Assembly: GCA_964649085.1 (NCBI GenBank) | Contig: CAZYPN010000033.1 | Location: 14,237-78,236 of the forward strand | Source of the DNA: JADMJV01 sp964649085 | GTDB lineage: Bacteria; Vulcanimicrobiota; Xenobia; Xenobiales; JADMJV01 | Direction of reading: 5' to 3' | DNA length: 64,000 bases | In this document: in pieces, positions 17,604 to 26,397 of the stretch | Layout: each line of letters begins with the position of its first letter | How positions within the stretch are numbered: the first letter of the stretch is position 1 | The notes under the pieces: generated by a model | Databases searched by the model: none | The model's input: only the letters and a program-made list of their open reading frames with translations | Told to the model about the DNA's origin: nothing | Program-made: the position numbers and the translations under genes

Positions 17604-19397
17604 ATGCAAATCCAGTCGACCCCCATTCAGAACTTCCAGGCCGCCAAGGCCCTGAGCACCCCGAAGCAGGCAGAGGCTTCTGTGGCCAACGTTCTTCCCG
17701 CCGACTCCGTGAGCATCCAGAGCGCTCCCGAGCAGGCCCCGGCCGAAGAGTCCAAGAAAATTTTCACCCCCAACCGCCTGCTCGCCGCCGCCGGAATCGC
17801 CGGCGCTGCTGGCCTGGCAATGGCCGCCTTCCCCTCGGTGGCCTCGGCCGCTACGGGCGCTGCGGTTGAAGCCGCTCCCGCCGCCGCCGCTGCTGCTTCT
17901 CCGGCTGCTGCTTCGGCTGCCGCCCAGGGTGCCGCCAGCGTATGGGGCGTCGTGCAGGGCTTGCTCCCCGTCGTCGGTCTCGGCCTGATGGGCTATATGG
18001 TCTACCGCGCTGTCAAACAGGGCAACGGCGGTGGTGACGGTGGCAACCAGCAGATGGGCAAGGTCGTCAAGTCCGACAAGACCTTCAAAGACGTGGCCGG
18101 CATCCCCGAAGCCAAAGAGGAGTTGATGGGCACGGTTGACTTCCTGAAGAACCCGGCCAAGTATTCCAAGCTGGGCGCCAAGATGCCCCGCGGCGTGCTG
18201 CTCTCGGGACCGCCCGGAACCGGCAAAACCCTGCTCGCCAAGGCTGTGGCCGGTGAAGCTGGCGTGAACTTCCTGCAGACCACCGGCTCCGACTTCGTCG
18301 AGAAGTATGTGGGCGTCGGCGCCCGCCGTATCCGCGACCTCTTCGAAGAAGCCAAGAAGAACATGCCCTGCGTGATCTTCATCGACGAAATCGACGCCGT
18401 GGGCGCTCAGCGCCAGGGTGGCAACGACGGCTCTCGCGAAACCGAGCAGACCCTCAACGCCCTGCTGACCCAGATGGACGGCTTCAACTCGGGCGACGGC
18501 ATCATCGTGCTGGCCGCCACCAACCGCCCGGAAATGCTCGACTCGGCGCTGGTTCGCTCGGGCCGCTTCGACACCAAGGTGTCGGTTGGAGTGCCCAACC
18601 GCGAAGGCCGCAAAGCCATCCTGGAAGTGCACGCCAAGAACAAGCCGCTGGCCAACCCGGCCGACCTCGACCTGGTGGCCGACCGCACCATCGGAATGCC
18701 CGGCGCCGACCTGGAGAACATCCTCAATAAAGCTGCCGTGAGCGCCGCTCGCGAAGGTAAGGACAAGATCGAACTGTCCCACCTCAGCGACGCCATCGAC
18801 ACGGTAGCGATGGGCCCCCAGACCAAGAGCCGCAAGCTCAGCGAGTATGAGAAGAAGGTTACGGCCTACCACGAGGCGGGTCACGCCACCATCGGTAAGG
18901 CCCTGCCCTCTACCGGTCAGCTCCAGAAGGTCTCCATCCTGCCCCGCGGCCAGGCCGCCGGTGTAGCCTGGATCAACCCTCCCGACGGCCGCAGCATGTA
19001 TGCCGAACAGGATATGCTCGACCAGATCTGTATGCTGCTCGGTGGCCGCGCCGCTGAAGAGCTGAAGATCGGCAAGGAGTTCACGGGCCCGTCCAACGAC
19101 ATCGAGCGCGCCACCGAGATGGCCAAGGGAATGGTCACCACCTATGGTATGACCGACCTGGGACTCATCAAGTATACCGATGGTCGCTCCCGCGAGAAGG
19201 GCCTGCTGCCCTCCCAGAACACTCAAGAGAAGATCGATGCGGCTGTGAAGCAAATCATCGACGGTCAGTATGATCGCGCCAAGGCCATCCTGACCAAGAA
19301 CGACGCCGCTTTCACCAACGTCGCTGAGAAGCTCATCGAGAAGGAAGAGCTCGACCGTCCGGCCCTCGAAGAAATCATGGCCGGTATCCAAGAATAA
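17604..19397 (+). CDS. FtsH-family AAA zinc metalloprotease, variant N-terminus
   Basis: Membrane-anchored ATP-dependent protease of 597 residues from ATG 17604 (AGGAG ten bases upstream). Walker A GPPGTGKT is at 202-209, Walker B CVIFIDEID at 256-264, the zinc motif HEAGH at 423-427 and the third ligand candidate D499 in SNDIERAT, so it should be active. Two features differ from ordinary FtsH. The region between TM1 (about 57-80) and TM2 (about 113-135) is only some 30 residues, nearly all alanine and serine, in place of a folded periplasmic domain. There is also a 50-residue cytoplasmic leader. The pore loop reads YVGVGA rather than FVGVGA. Confidence 0.92.
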   Translation: MQIQSTPIQNFQAAKALSTPKQAEASVANVLPADSVSIQSAPEQAPAEESKKIFTPNRLLAAAGIAGAAGLAMAAFPSVASAATGAAVEAAPAAAAAASPAAASAAAQGAASVWGVVQGLLPVVGLGLMGYMVYRAVKQGNGGGDGGNQQMGKVVKSDKTFKDVAGIPEAKEELMGTVDFLKNPAKYSKLGAKMPRGVLLSGPPGTGKTLLAKAVAGEAGVNFLQTTGSDFVEKYVGVGARRIRDLFEEAKKNMPCVIFIDEIDAVGAQRQGGNDGSRETEQTLNALLTQMDGFNSGDGIIVLAATNRPEMLDSALVRSGRFDTKVSVGVPNREGRKAILEVHAKNKPLANPADLDLVADRTIGMPGADLENILNKAAVSAAREGKDKIELSHLSDAIDTVAMGPQTKSRKLSEYEKKVTAYHEAGHATIGKALPSTGQLQKVSILPRGQAAGVAWINPPDGRSMYAEQDMLDQICMLLGGRAAEELKIGKEFTGPSNDIERATEMAKGMVTTYGMTDLGLIKYTDGRSREKGLLPSQNTQEKIDAAVKQIIDGQYDRAKAILTKNDAAFTNVAEKLIEKEELDRPALEEIMAGIQE

Positions 19398-19413
19398 GTT
19401 CGTGGTCTCGAGT

Positions 19414-19450
19414 AGCCGGTGGGCGCGCAAGCGCTGCACCGGCTTTTTTT
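19414..19450 (+). terminator. Rho-independent terminator after the FtsH gene
   Basis: AGCCGGTG (19414-19421) pairs with CACCGGCT (19437-19444), with inner GCGC pairing, followed by a run of seven T. The T-run overlaps the stop codon of the convergent kinase gene. Confidence 0.85.
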
Positions 19451-22130
19451 ATTTTGCGGCTTCTTCAAAAGCGGTCAGAGCCGCCATTACCGACGGGAAG
19501 CGATCCTCGGCGTTTTTGCTCAACATGCGGCCCACCACCCGTTCCACACCCTCGGGCAGCTCTGGACGCAGGCTGCGCAAAGAAGGAGGATGCTCGCTGA
19601 CGTGCATCTCGATCAGCTTGACCGGGTCGTCCCACTCGAAGGGGCGTCGCCCCGTCAGCATTTCGAACAGCAACACCCCCAGCGAGTATTGGTCCGACTT
19701 ATCGGTGAGTTCGGAGCGACTGGGCCGTCGCAGCACCCGCTCGGGAGCCATGTATTCGGGAGTGCCCACCGCACCCCCGATGCGGGTAACGGTGTCGACG
19801 TGCTGGTCGCGGGCCAGCCCAAAATCGACCACCTTAATTTGCCCATCGTCGCCGATCAGGACGTTTTCAGGCTTGAGGTTTCGGTGAATCACCCCCAACT
19901 GGTGAGCATAGTCGAGGGCGGCCACAATGCCCCGAAGGTAGGGCAGCGCCTGGGACATTTCCATGCCCTCGGATGGCAGCAGTTCGGCCAGCGACCGCCC
20001 CTGGATGAATTCGGTCACCAGGTAGGTCAGCCCATTCTGTTCGCCCCAGGTCAAGGTGGACGCCAGGTTCGGGTGCTTGAGGCGAGTGCTGACCAGAATT
20101 TCCCGAGCAAAGCGCTGCTGGAATTCGCGCCCGTGAATTTCCGGTCGCAGCGTTTTCAGAGCCACCACCTTGCCCTCCGGGTCGCTGGCGCGATAGACGG
20201 TGGCCATGCTGCCTACCTTGATCAGCTCTTCAATGCGGTAGGGCCCGATTTGCGTTCCAATACGCTGGTCGATCGGTGGGGGGGAAACCGGGGCCTGAAC
20301 TTCTTCTGCACTGCGGGGAGTCCAGCGCGAGCCCCCCTTCTTCTCGCTAAACTCCCAGAGCATCAGCGAACCATCGCCACAGCCCGTGGCCACGAACGGT
20401 TGCTCGGGATCGGCCGCCAGCACCCGAGGCCGCTCGGTCTTGCATTCTGAACTGAAGCTGATGCGTGCGCTGCTGAGCTGAAAACCTCGCAGGCAGTTGT
20501 CACTGCCCACACTGACGACCAGGTTGGGATCGGAACTGGGATGACAATCGTAGACGACCCCTTGATGCCCCCGCAGGTCGCGAATGGGCTGATAGGAGGT
20601 CAGATCCCAGAATTTGATCGACTGATCGATGGAGGTGCTCAACAAAGTGGTTCCGTCTCGACCAAAGCGCACGGTTTGCAGCCCCTTGTCGTGGCCCCGC
20701 AATTCGGCGATCACGGCCGGCTGAGGCAACTCCCAGAGGCGAATCGCGCCGTCGTCCCCGCAACTCGCCAGGTAAGAACCATCGGGATGAAACTCGACAC
20801 AAGTAGCGGGCCCGGCGTGGGCAATCCAGGTGATGGGCGCTTCCAGCGTGGGGCCCATCAGGCAGCACTTGCCGTCCATATAGGAGGCGGCCACCAGTTC
20901 TTCATGAAAAGCCAGCGAGGTCAGGTGTCCGCTTTCGCTGACCAGAGCCACTCCGGAATGACGCAAATCGGTCGACTGCAGGCGCACATCGCCGCCATCG
21001 TTGCTGCTGACCAGATACTGTCCGTTCTTGGAAACGGCCAGTGCCTGCACCGGCCGGTCGTGAGACTGACTGGAACTCAAGGGATGCAGTTCTGGCCAGA
21101 TCCAGCTGCGCACCACTCCGTCGCGCCCTCCGGAATACAGGCGTTGAGAACCGGCGTGCAGAGTCAGTGCCTGAACGCCCAGATGGTGGGTTTTGCTTTG
21201 AGTGGCGCGCAGCTCGAAAGACGAGGGGCGATAGGCGATGGCCTTGGGGGTGGTATCCAGCCCGAGCTGGTGGAGAAACTCTCTCACCCCTGGAGTGCGC
21301 CGCAGAGGGTCGAGCTCCAATGCCTTGAGCAATGCCTTTTCGAACTGAGGCGTGACGCTGGAATTCTGCGGCTGGATAGGCTGAACTTCCTGGCCCTGCT
21401 GGCGCAGGGGGGCCTCGGGCGGGGGAAATCCCGTAAGCAGGGCATAGAGGGTGGCGGCAAATCCATAAACATCGCTGGCCGGGCCCAGCGTGCCCCCCAC
21501 ATATTGTTCGGGCGGCGCGAAGCCTTGCGACAACCCCCGCCCTCCGCGGCTGGCCCCGGAGGCGCTGAGGAAACCGCGGGTCAATCCGAAGTCCAACAAC
21601 ACATAACGACCCTCGCGGGTCAGAAAGATATTCTCGGGTTTCAGGTCGGAATGCACCAATCCGGCCGCATGCACCATGAGCAGGGCCTGACCGACCTGCT
21701 GAGCCACATTGAGCAAGGTCGCCTGTTTCATTTTTCCGGCCAGCCCCTGGCCGTCACCCAGCGTCATGCCCTCGAGCAGTTCTTGCACCAGATAGGCCGT
21801 GCCGTTTTCCTGAAAACTGGCCAGCACTCGCACGATGCCCGGATGCTTGAAACGCGCCAGCGTTTGGGCTTCATCGCTGAAGGCCTGCAGGCCGCTGGCC
21901 ACGATATGGGCCGATTCGGGAGCGAGCTGAAGCCCGTCGGCCGCACGCCGACAATTGTAAGGAAAGAGCTCTTTGATGCAGACGGGAAATTTCCAGCGAC
22001 CCTGATGGGCCAGATAGGCTAAGGAAAAGCCCCCCGTTCCCAATAAACGTTGAATGCGATACATGCCCTGGTCCAGTTCGGCGCCGGGAGCCAGAGGAAG
22101 ACGCAAATCAAGATCGTCGCTATCGTCCAT
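19449..22130 (-). CDS. kinase-WD40-kinase protein with a likely inactive second kinase
   Basis: 893 residues from ATG 22130. The first kinase domain (23-290) has GTGGFSLAYL, CIKELF with K53, HSDLKPENIF with D162 and DFG at 180-182. A WD40 propeller follows (about 312-595; repeats such as LASCGDDGAIRLWELP). The second kinase domain (630-893) keeps VALK (K659), E677, DFG at 769-771 and APE at 795-797, but the catalytic loop is HRNLKPEN, with Asn751 where Asp is expected, and the glycine loop reads KVGSMATVY, missing its first glycine. No transmembrane segment is evident. The divergent subtilase gene begins 138 bp away. Confidence 0.9.
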   Translation of the reverse strand: MDDSDDLDLRLPLAPGAELDQGMYRIQRLLGTGGFSLAYLAHQGRWKFPVCIKELFPYNCRRAADGLQLAPESAHIVASGLQAFSDEAQTLARFKHPGIVRVLASFQENGTAYLVQELLEGMTLGDGQGLAGKMKQATLLNVAQQVGQALLMVHAAGLVHSDLKPENIFLTREGRYVLLDFGLTRGFLSASGASRGGRGLSQGFAPPEQYVGGTLGPASDVYGFAATLYALLTGFPPPEAPLRQQGQEVQPIQPQNSSVTPQFEKALLKALELDPLRRTPGVREFLHQLGLDTTPKAIAYRPSSFELRATQSKTHHLGVQALTLHAGSQRLYSGGRDGVVRSWIWPELHPLSSSQSHDRPVQALAVSKNGQYLVSSNDGGDVRLQSTDLRHSGVALVSESGHLTSLAFHEELVAASYMDGKCCLMGPTLEAPITWIAHAGPATCVEFHPDGSYLASCGDDGAIRLWELPQPAVIAELRGHDKGLQTVRFGRDGTTLLSTSIDQSIKFWDLTSYQPIRDLRGHQGVVYDCHPSSDPNLVVSVGSDNCLRGFQLSSARISFSSECKTERPRVLAADPEQPFVATGCGDGSLMLWEFSEKKGGSRWTPRSAEEVQAPVSPPPIDQRIGTQIGPYRIEELIKVGSMATVYRASDPEGKVVALKTLRPEIHGREFQQRFAREILVSTRLKHPNLASTLTWGEQNGLTYLVTEFIQGRSLAELLPSEGMEMSQALPYLRGIVAALDYAHQLGVIHRNLKPENVLIGDDGQIKVVDFGLARDQHVDTVTRIGGAVGTPEYMAPERVLRRPSRSELTDKSDQYSLGVLLFEMLTGRRPFEWDDPVKLIEMHVSEHPPSLRSLRPELPEGVERVVGRMLSKNAEDRFPSVMAALTAFEEAAK

Positions 22131-22185
22131 CGACTGCGAATTCAGACCGTTGGAGGGAATTCCTGGTGTGTCTAACTTGTGAAGT

Positions 22186-22226
22186 TTGTTAACCAGATTT
22201 GAACGAAACTGGCACCCAGTTAACAA
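22186..22226. promoter_or_regulatory. inverted repeat TTGTTAAC / GTTAACAA in divergent promoter region
   Basis: TTGTTAAC at 22186-22193 and GTTAACAA at 22219-22226 are exact reverse complements, spaced 33 bp start to start, about three helical turns. They lie between the kinase (start 22130) and subtilase (start 22269) genes and could be a two-site operator. The right arm contains TAACAAC, shared with the ftsH and Gly/Met-gene upstream regions. Confidence 0.35.
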
Positions 22227-22268
22227 CTCTGCAACATTCATGTCCCCCAAGATTGATACTCTCAGTCC

Positions 22269-23378
22269 GTGCTCAACGCCCTCTCGACGCTTCGACTGCA
22301 ACCCCAGCCCCCGATGGCCCACCGCAACGCGGCCCCGGTGTCCGTCGACCGATTCGAATCGGTTGGCGAACCGGCCCCTGAGACCGTCAACTTTCGTCAG
22401 ATGCTGGCCCTGACCCGATCGGGAAGTCCCGAAAACCAGGTAGACCGGCCTCTGGGGCCGACCGCTTCGGTGCGCTTGCCCGGCCTGGAAAAGGTGTGGA
22501 AGAAAGGCTTTACTGGCGAGGGGCAGACGGTGGCCGTCATCGACTCCGGCATTTTTCCCCACGCCGACCTTAAGGGCAATGTGGTGGCCTGGCTCGATCT
22601 GGCTGGCGGGAAAAGTAAGATGCACGATAACCGCGGCCACGGTACCCACGTGGCCGGTATCATCGCCGGTGACGGCCGCAAGTCGGGCGGACAGGTGAAG
22701 GGCGTGGCTCCCGAGGCCAATCTGGTGGGCATTCGCATCGGCTCCATCGAGGACGCCATCGAGGCCATCGACTGGGTCATCGCCCATAAAGACGAGCACG
22801 GTATTTCGGTGATCAACCTGTCGCTGGGCGAAACCGCCACCCGCAGCGCCCAGGACGATCCCTGGTGCCAGGCCGTGCAGCGCGCCATCGACGCCGGTAT
22901 TACCGTGGTGGTGGCCGCCGGCAACGAAGGTCATCAGGGCAAGGGCAGCATCTCGACTCCGGGCATCGCTCCCCAGGCGATCACGGTGGGTGGAGTGGAC
23001 GACCAGGGAACGGTTGACCCGAAGGATGACGTGCTCTACACGGGCAGCAGCCTGGGACCTACTCCTTTCGACCACCTGGAGAAGCCCGATGTATACGCTC
23101 CGGCGGTGTGCATCTACAGCACGCTGTCGCCTGGCTCTCAGGCCGACCTTCCCTCGGCACCGAAGGCAGGCAAAGACTACGTAGCCATGATGGGCACCAG
23201 TATGGCCACCCCGGCCGTGGCCGGATTGGTAGCGCTGCTCAAGCAGGCTCGCCCGGACCTGTCCCCGCTGGCCATCAAGGAAATTCTCACTCGCTCGGTC
23301 TATCGGGGCGAACAGAACCTGCCCATCGTACAGGCCGACGCCGCTCTTCAGCTGGCTCAAAGCTGGAAGGCCGCCTGA
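22269..23378 (+). CDS. subtilisin-family serine protease
   Basis: 369 residues with the full S8 triad: aspartate in VAVIDSGIFPHADL, histidine in GHGTHVAGIIAG, oxyanion asparagine in VVVAAGNEG and serine in GTSMATPAVAGLV. There is no I9-type prodomain. The first 65 residues are a Pro/Ala-rich leader containing VDRFESVGEPAP. The start is GTG 22269 or ATG 22314; neither has a clear Shine-Dalgarno. No signal peptide is visible, so it may be intracellular or exported by a non-Sec route. It is convergent with the nuclease-like gene, 8 bp apart. Confidence 0.93.
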   Translation: MLNALSTLRLQPQPPMAHRNAAPVSVDRFESVGEPAPETVNFRQMLALTRSGSPENQVDRPLGPTASVRLPGLEKVWKKGFTGEGQTVAVIDSGIFPHADLKGNVVAWLDLAGGKSKMHDNRGHGTHVAGIIAGDGRKSGGQVKGVAPEANLVGIRIGSIEDAIEAIDWVIAHKDEHGISVINLSLGETATRSAQDDPWCQAVQRAIDAGITVVVAAGNEGHQGKGSISTPGIAPQAITVGGVDDQGTVDPKDDVLYTGSSLGPTPFDHLEKPDVYAPAVCIYSTLSPGSQADLPSAPKAGKDYVAMMGTSMATPAVAGLVALLKQARPDLSPLAIKEILTRSVYRGEQNLPIVQADAALQLAQSWKAA

Positions 23379-23386
23379 CCCACAGC

Positions 23387-24253
23387 TCAGAGACGCAGGT
23401 CCAACCACAGGGGCCAGTGATCGCTGCAGTCGTGAAACAGGCCCAATCGCCCTACCTTCGGGCTGCCCGGCACCACCCTGGCGGCCAGGTCGGGGGTTAG
23501 CAAGATATGATCCAGAGCCACTCCCCTGCCTCGATGCTTGAGGGTATAGCGTTGTTGTAAGGGCAGGGCCCGAAAGGGGTCGACCAGCGGGGGCCGAGTC
23601 AGGGGCTCCAGCGGCCAGGAGTCCAGGTCGTCGTTCATGTCTCCCACCACGGCAACTGGACGCGAGGGCTGGCTACGCCGGAGTTCCAGCACAATCTCTT
23701 GAATGCGTAGGGCCTGGGCCCGCCGTTTGAGTTCCGAACTCTTGCCTCGTCCCACTTTGCTCTTCAAGTGATTGACCAGGATCACCATGGGCAGGGGCGG
23801 TCCCAGGTGCACTTCCAGGCAGTCGCGTGAAAAGCGCACATCGCGCCGGTTGCCCTCCACGTAAGGAAGCGCATCGTTCTTGTGGCTGCGAAAACCGACG
23901 GGTTTGTGGCGACTGAGCAAAGCCACATCGATGCCCCGGGCCTGATCGTTCCCCTCCACCAGCAGGGCATAGCGGTAGCCGCTGGCCTGAGCCAGTTGCT
24001 CGAGCAAGGCGCGCTTCTCCACTTCCTGGAGAGCGATGGCGTCAGCATTGATCTGGCGCAGAGCCAGGGCCAGCTGTTGCGTCTTGCGCTCGACCTCGGG
24101 GGCGCCGGGAACCTGGTCGGCGTAGCGGTCGTCGATGGCGTCGAAATAGTTGTGAGCGTTCCAGGTCGCCAGGCGAAAGGGCACCCCTTGAGCGGCCCAG
24201 GCGAACGAAAAGAGCAGGCAAAAAAAGAAATAGCGCATCCCCCAGCCTGTCAT
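23387..24253 (-). CDS. secreted endonuclease/exonuclease/phosphatase family protein
   Basis: From ATG 24253 (GGAAG upstream) it has 288 residues with a hydrophobic signal segment (residues 6-19, cleavage near A-A-Q-G). Family motifs are FRLATWNAHNYFDA, IALQEVEK with the metal-binding glutamate, VNHLKSK, VAVVGDMNDDLDSW and a final CSDHWPLWL. These are the EEP fold motifs shared by DNase I-like nucleases and sphingomyelinases. Secretion suggests extracellular DNA or lipid as substrate, but motifs do not decide. An in-frame ATG at 24238 is an alternative start. Confidence 0.82.
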   Translation of the reverse strand: MTGWGMRYFFFCLLFSFAWAAQGVPFRLATWNAHNYFDAIDDRYADQVPGAPEVERKTQQLALALRQINADAIALQEVEKRALLEQLAQASGYRYALLVEGNDQARGIDVALLSRHKPVGFRSHKNDALPYVEGNRRDVRFSRDCLEVHLGPPLPMVILVNHLKSKVGRGKSSELKRRAQALRIQEIVLELRRSQPSRPVAVVGDMNDDLDSWPLEPLTRPPLVDPFRALPLQQRYTLKHRGRGVALDHILLTPDLAARVVPGSPKVGRLGLFHDCSDHWPLWLDLRL

Positions 24254-24272
24254 CCGAGGTACTTCCGAAGTA

Positions 24273-24563
24273 CTACGAGTTGACGTCGATAAAGCGCTCC
24301 GACTTGGGAGCCGTGACGTTTTCGTAGACGCCTTTGTCACGACGTTCCAGCCGCTGAAGTCCGCTGTTTTTCAGGTCGCTGGTGAACTGGTTGACCTTGC
24401 CCGCCACCGGAACAATCAGGCGTTCCACCGGCTCCTCGGGCGGCACTTCGCCAAGAGGCAAGTTGGCCACGGCGCAGAGTTGACCCCAGGTTCGGGGGTC
24501 GTCGCTCATTCGGTGAGTCGCTTCCAGCTTTCGTCCTTGAACGCGGTATACGTATACAGGCAT
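24273..24563 (-). CDS. small protein with FmdB-like N-terminus but no zinc cysteines
   Basis: 96 residues from ATG 24563, preceded by AGGAG. It opens with MPVYVYRVQGRKLEATHRMSD, close to the start of FmdB-type zinc-ribbon proteins, yet the CxxC cysteines are absent: the only cysteine is in QLCAVANLP. The rest is charged and soluble. It starts 8 bp after the DUF1800 gene and is followed within 20 bp by the nuclease gene. Function unknown; the FmdB resemblance may be superficial. Confidence 0.65.
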   Translation of the reverse strand: MPVYVYRVQGRKLEATHRMSDDPRTWGQLCAVANLPLGEVPPEEPVERLIVPVAGKVNQFTSDLKNSGLQRLERRDKGVYENVTAPKSERFIDVNS

Positions 24564-24571
24564 AATGGCTC

Positions 24572-26329
24572 CTATCGATATTGAAAGTCCGGGCTGGCCA
24601 GGATCAATCCTCCCAGCCGGGCGATGAGTAATCGGTTGCGGCGCTGTTCCAAATCGGGGGGGGTGGCGATGCTGAACCAGGGGCGGGGATAGCCGTCTTT
24701 GGGACGGAGCAACTGGGCCGAAAGCTCGGAGCTGAGGGGCTTGCCGCCCAGCAGCAGCTGCGAGAGCTTTTGCGAGGGATTCGGGTCGTCGGCCGACACG
24801 CGGCGCCACCATTCCACGCGCAGGCCACCGATTCGATTTTCGGCCAGCAAATGGGCAAAATTCATGCGGTGGATCAGGGTGCTGCTGGACACCCATTCCC
24901 GGCTGTCCTCGGGGTAACCGGTGGGCGGGGCGCATACGTAGAGAGGCTGGCCCATCCGGTTGAGCCAGTTGTGGTGGTTGCGGTCGACCTGCATCTGGGC
25001 GTCGACGGCGCGGACGGCGCTGAGGAAGTATTCCAGGGGCGATTTGACCTTGCTGGGATGGCGGGCCTGCTCCCAAAACTGAGGCGATTTCACCAGTTCT
25101 CGCAAGACTTCGGCCACATCCCCCTGGCTGTCCGTGTAACGCCGGGCCAGCAGCTCGACCAGCTCCTCGGGGGGGTCGTCGGCGACAAAGCGACGGGCCA
25201 GCTTGTAGCTCAGAAACCGGGCCGCCGAGGGATGGTGGGCCAGCCGCTGCAGGAGCTGCTCGCCTTCTTCCAGTCCGCCCCCCGGCGCCACCGCCTGGCC
25301 CAGGATGGTTTTGGCTTCGGCGTCGTGCTGGTCGGCCCGAAAAAGGAACTCGCCCTGCTGGGCATAGCCCAACTCCTGTCCAGCTCCCAACATCTCGCGC
25401 AGGTTGGGGTTGTCGGTCTCGGGATAGAGCACCGTCCAGCCGGTCAGGGCTCGGGCCAGCTCGGTGACGTCCTGTTGACTATAGCCTCCGTCGACGCCCA
25501 GGGTGTGCAGCTCCATGACCTCGCGGGCATAGTTTTCGTTCAGCCCCCCCTGTTTGCGCTTGAGCGGCTGGCCCGGTCGCAGGCGCGGCTGCTCTTCGCG
25601 TGGGGCAGCCTCGAACTTGACGTTGAGCGTGGTTTTACGCTCGGGCTGGGCGGTGGAGCGGGCATTGCCCAGATAGAAGAGCATGGCCGGGTGGCGCGCA
25701 CTGGCCTGCAGCATGGGCTCGAACTTGCCCAGACAGTGGGGGCGAATGACGTTCTGCTCGTAACTTTGTAGATTGTAACGCACGCTGCCATCGGCAGCGT
25801 TGACATTGAAGTGGTTGAACCAGAAGTCGACCATCACCTCGCGCAGCTGGAAGCGGCTGTAGCGGGCCCGGTGCAGCTTGATCAGGCGCAGTTCTTCGAG
25901 CAGGTCGTTCTGATCGCGGTAGTCGACCTGCTGCTTGAATTCGCGCAGCCGAGCCTCGTAGATCTGACGCTCGCGCTCGGAGCCCTGGGTAAACTTCGCA
26001 AGCCCCTCTTTTTCAGCCATCGCTACCATACGATCGCGGTTGCCGTAGCGGCGGCGGACTTCTTCGGGGGACTGGCTGAGCAGCGAAAACTGCTGGCTCC
26101 GCGCTTCCCATTCAGGGTCGGGGCCCTCGGGATGCAGTTGGGCTTCAAACCAGGATTCCAGCCCTTGTTGGGCGACCTGCTCGACCTGGCCGGGCAGGGG
26201 CCCGTAGCTCATCCGCTGCAGCAGATGGCGGGCAGCCTGCTCCTTGCTCAGCCCGGCCTGGACATAGGGCAACTCGGCCAGGGCCGGGAGGGAGAGGGCG
26301 AGCACAACGATAGGGACGGCGAGCTTCAT
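24572..26329 (-). CDS. DUF1800 family exported protein
   Basis: 585 residues with a signal peptide (MKLAVPIVVLALSLPALA). Family features are HLLQRMSYGPLPGQVEQV near the start, VMVDFWFNHFNVN in the first third, GGLNENYAREVMELHTLGVDGGYSQ in the middle, and a final ARLGGLILASPDFQYR. DUF1800 proteins are widespread in environmental bacteria and usually sit next to a DUF1501 gene; none is present here. Molecular function is unknown. Confidence 0.88.
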   Translation of the reverse strand: MKLAVPIVVLALSLPALAELPYVQAGLSKEQAARHLLQRMSYGPLPGQVEQVAQQGLESWFEAQLHPEGPDPEWEARSQQFSLLSQSPEEVRRRYGNRDRMVAMAEKEGLAKFTQGSERERQIYEARLREFKQQVDYRDQNDLLEELRLIKLHRARYSRFQLREVMVDFWFNHFNVNAADGSVRYNLQSYEQNVIRPHCLGKFEPMLQASARHPAMLFYLGNARSTAQPERKTTLNVKFEAAPREEQPRLRPGQPLKRKQGGLNENYAREVMELHTLGVDGGYSQQDVTELARALTGWTVLYPETDNPNLREMLGAGQELGYAQQGEFLFRADQHDAEAKTILGQAVAPGGGLEEGEQLLQRLAHHPSAARFLSYKLARRFVADDPPEELVELLARRYTDSQGDVAEVLRELVKSPQFWEQARHPSKVKSPLEYFLSAVRAVDAQMQVDRNHHNWLNRMGQPLYVCAPPTGYPEDSREWVSSSTLIHRMNFAHLLAENRIGGLRVEWWRRVSADDPNPSQKLSQLLLGGKPLSSELSAQLLRPKDGYPRPWFSIATPPDLEQRRNRLLIARLGGLILASPDFQYR

Positions 26330-26397
26330 TTCTTAAAGGAAATTGGCTGCCCCAACCTGGACCCCTGCGAGGCTCTGGCGACCAAGAGAGGACGTCT

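Noticed and set aside
17547..19439. 630-codon open frame antisense to the FtsH gene
   Set aside because: Its content is the antisense of strongly conserved FtsH codons, with low-complexity composition typical of GC-rich shadow frames.
22131..23408. N-terminal extension of the kinase-WD40-kinase protein to 23408
   Set aside because: The extension is antisense to the subtilase gene, whose catalytic triad is plainly encoded on the other strand.
24259..24273. GTACTTC-C-GAAGTAC inverted repeat as an operator
   Set aside because: It is short, lies at the junction of two tightly packed same-strand genes, and no copy was noticed elsewhere in the window; chance is likely.
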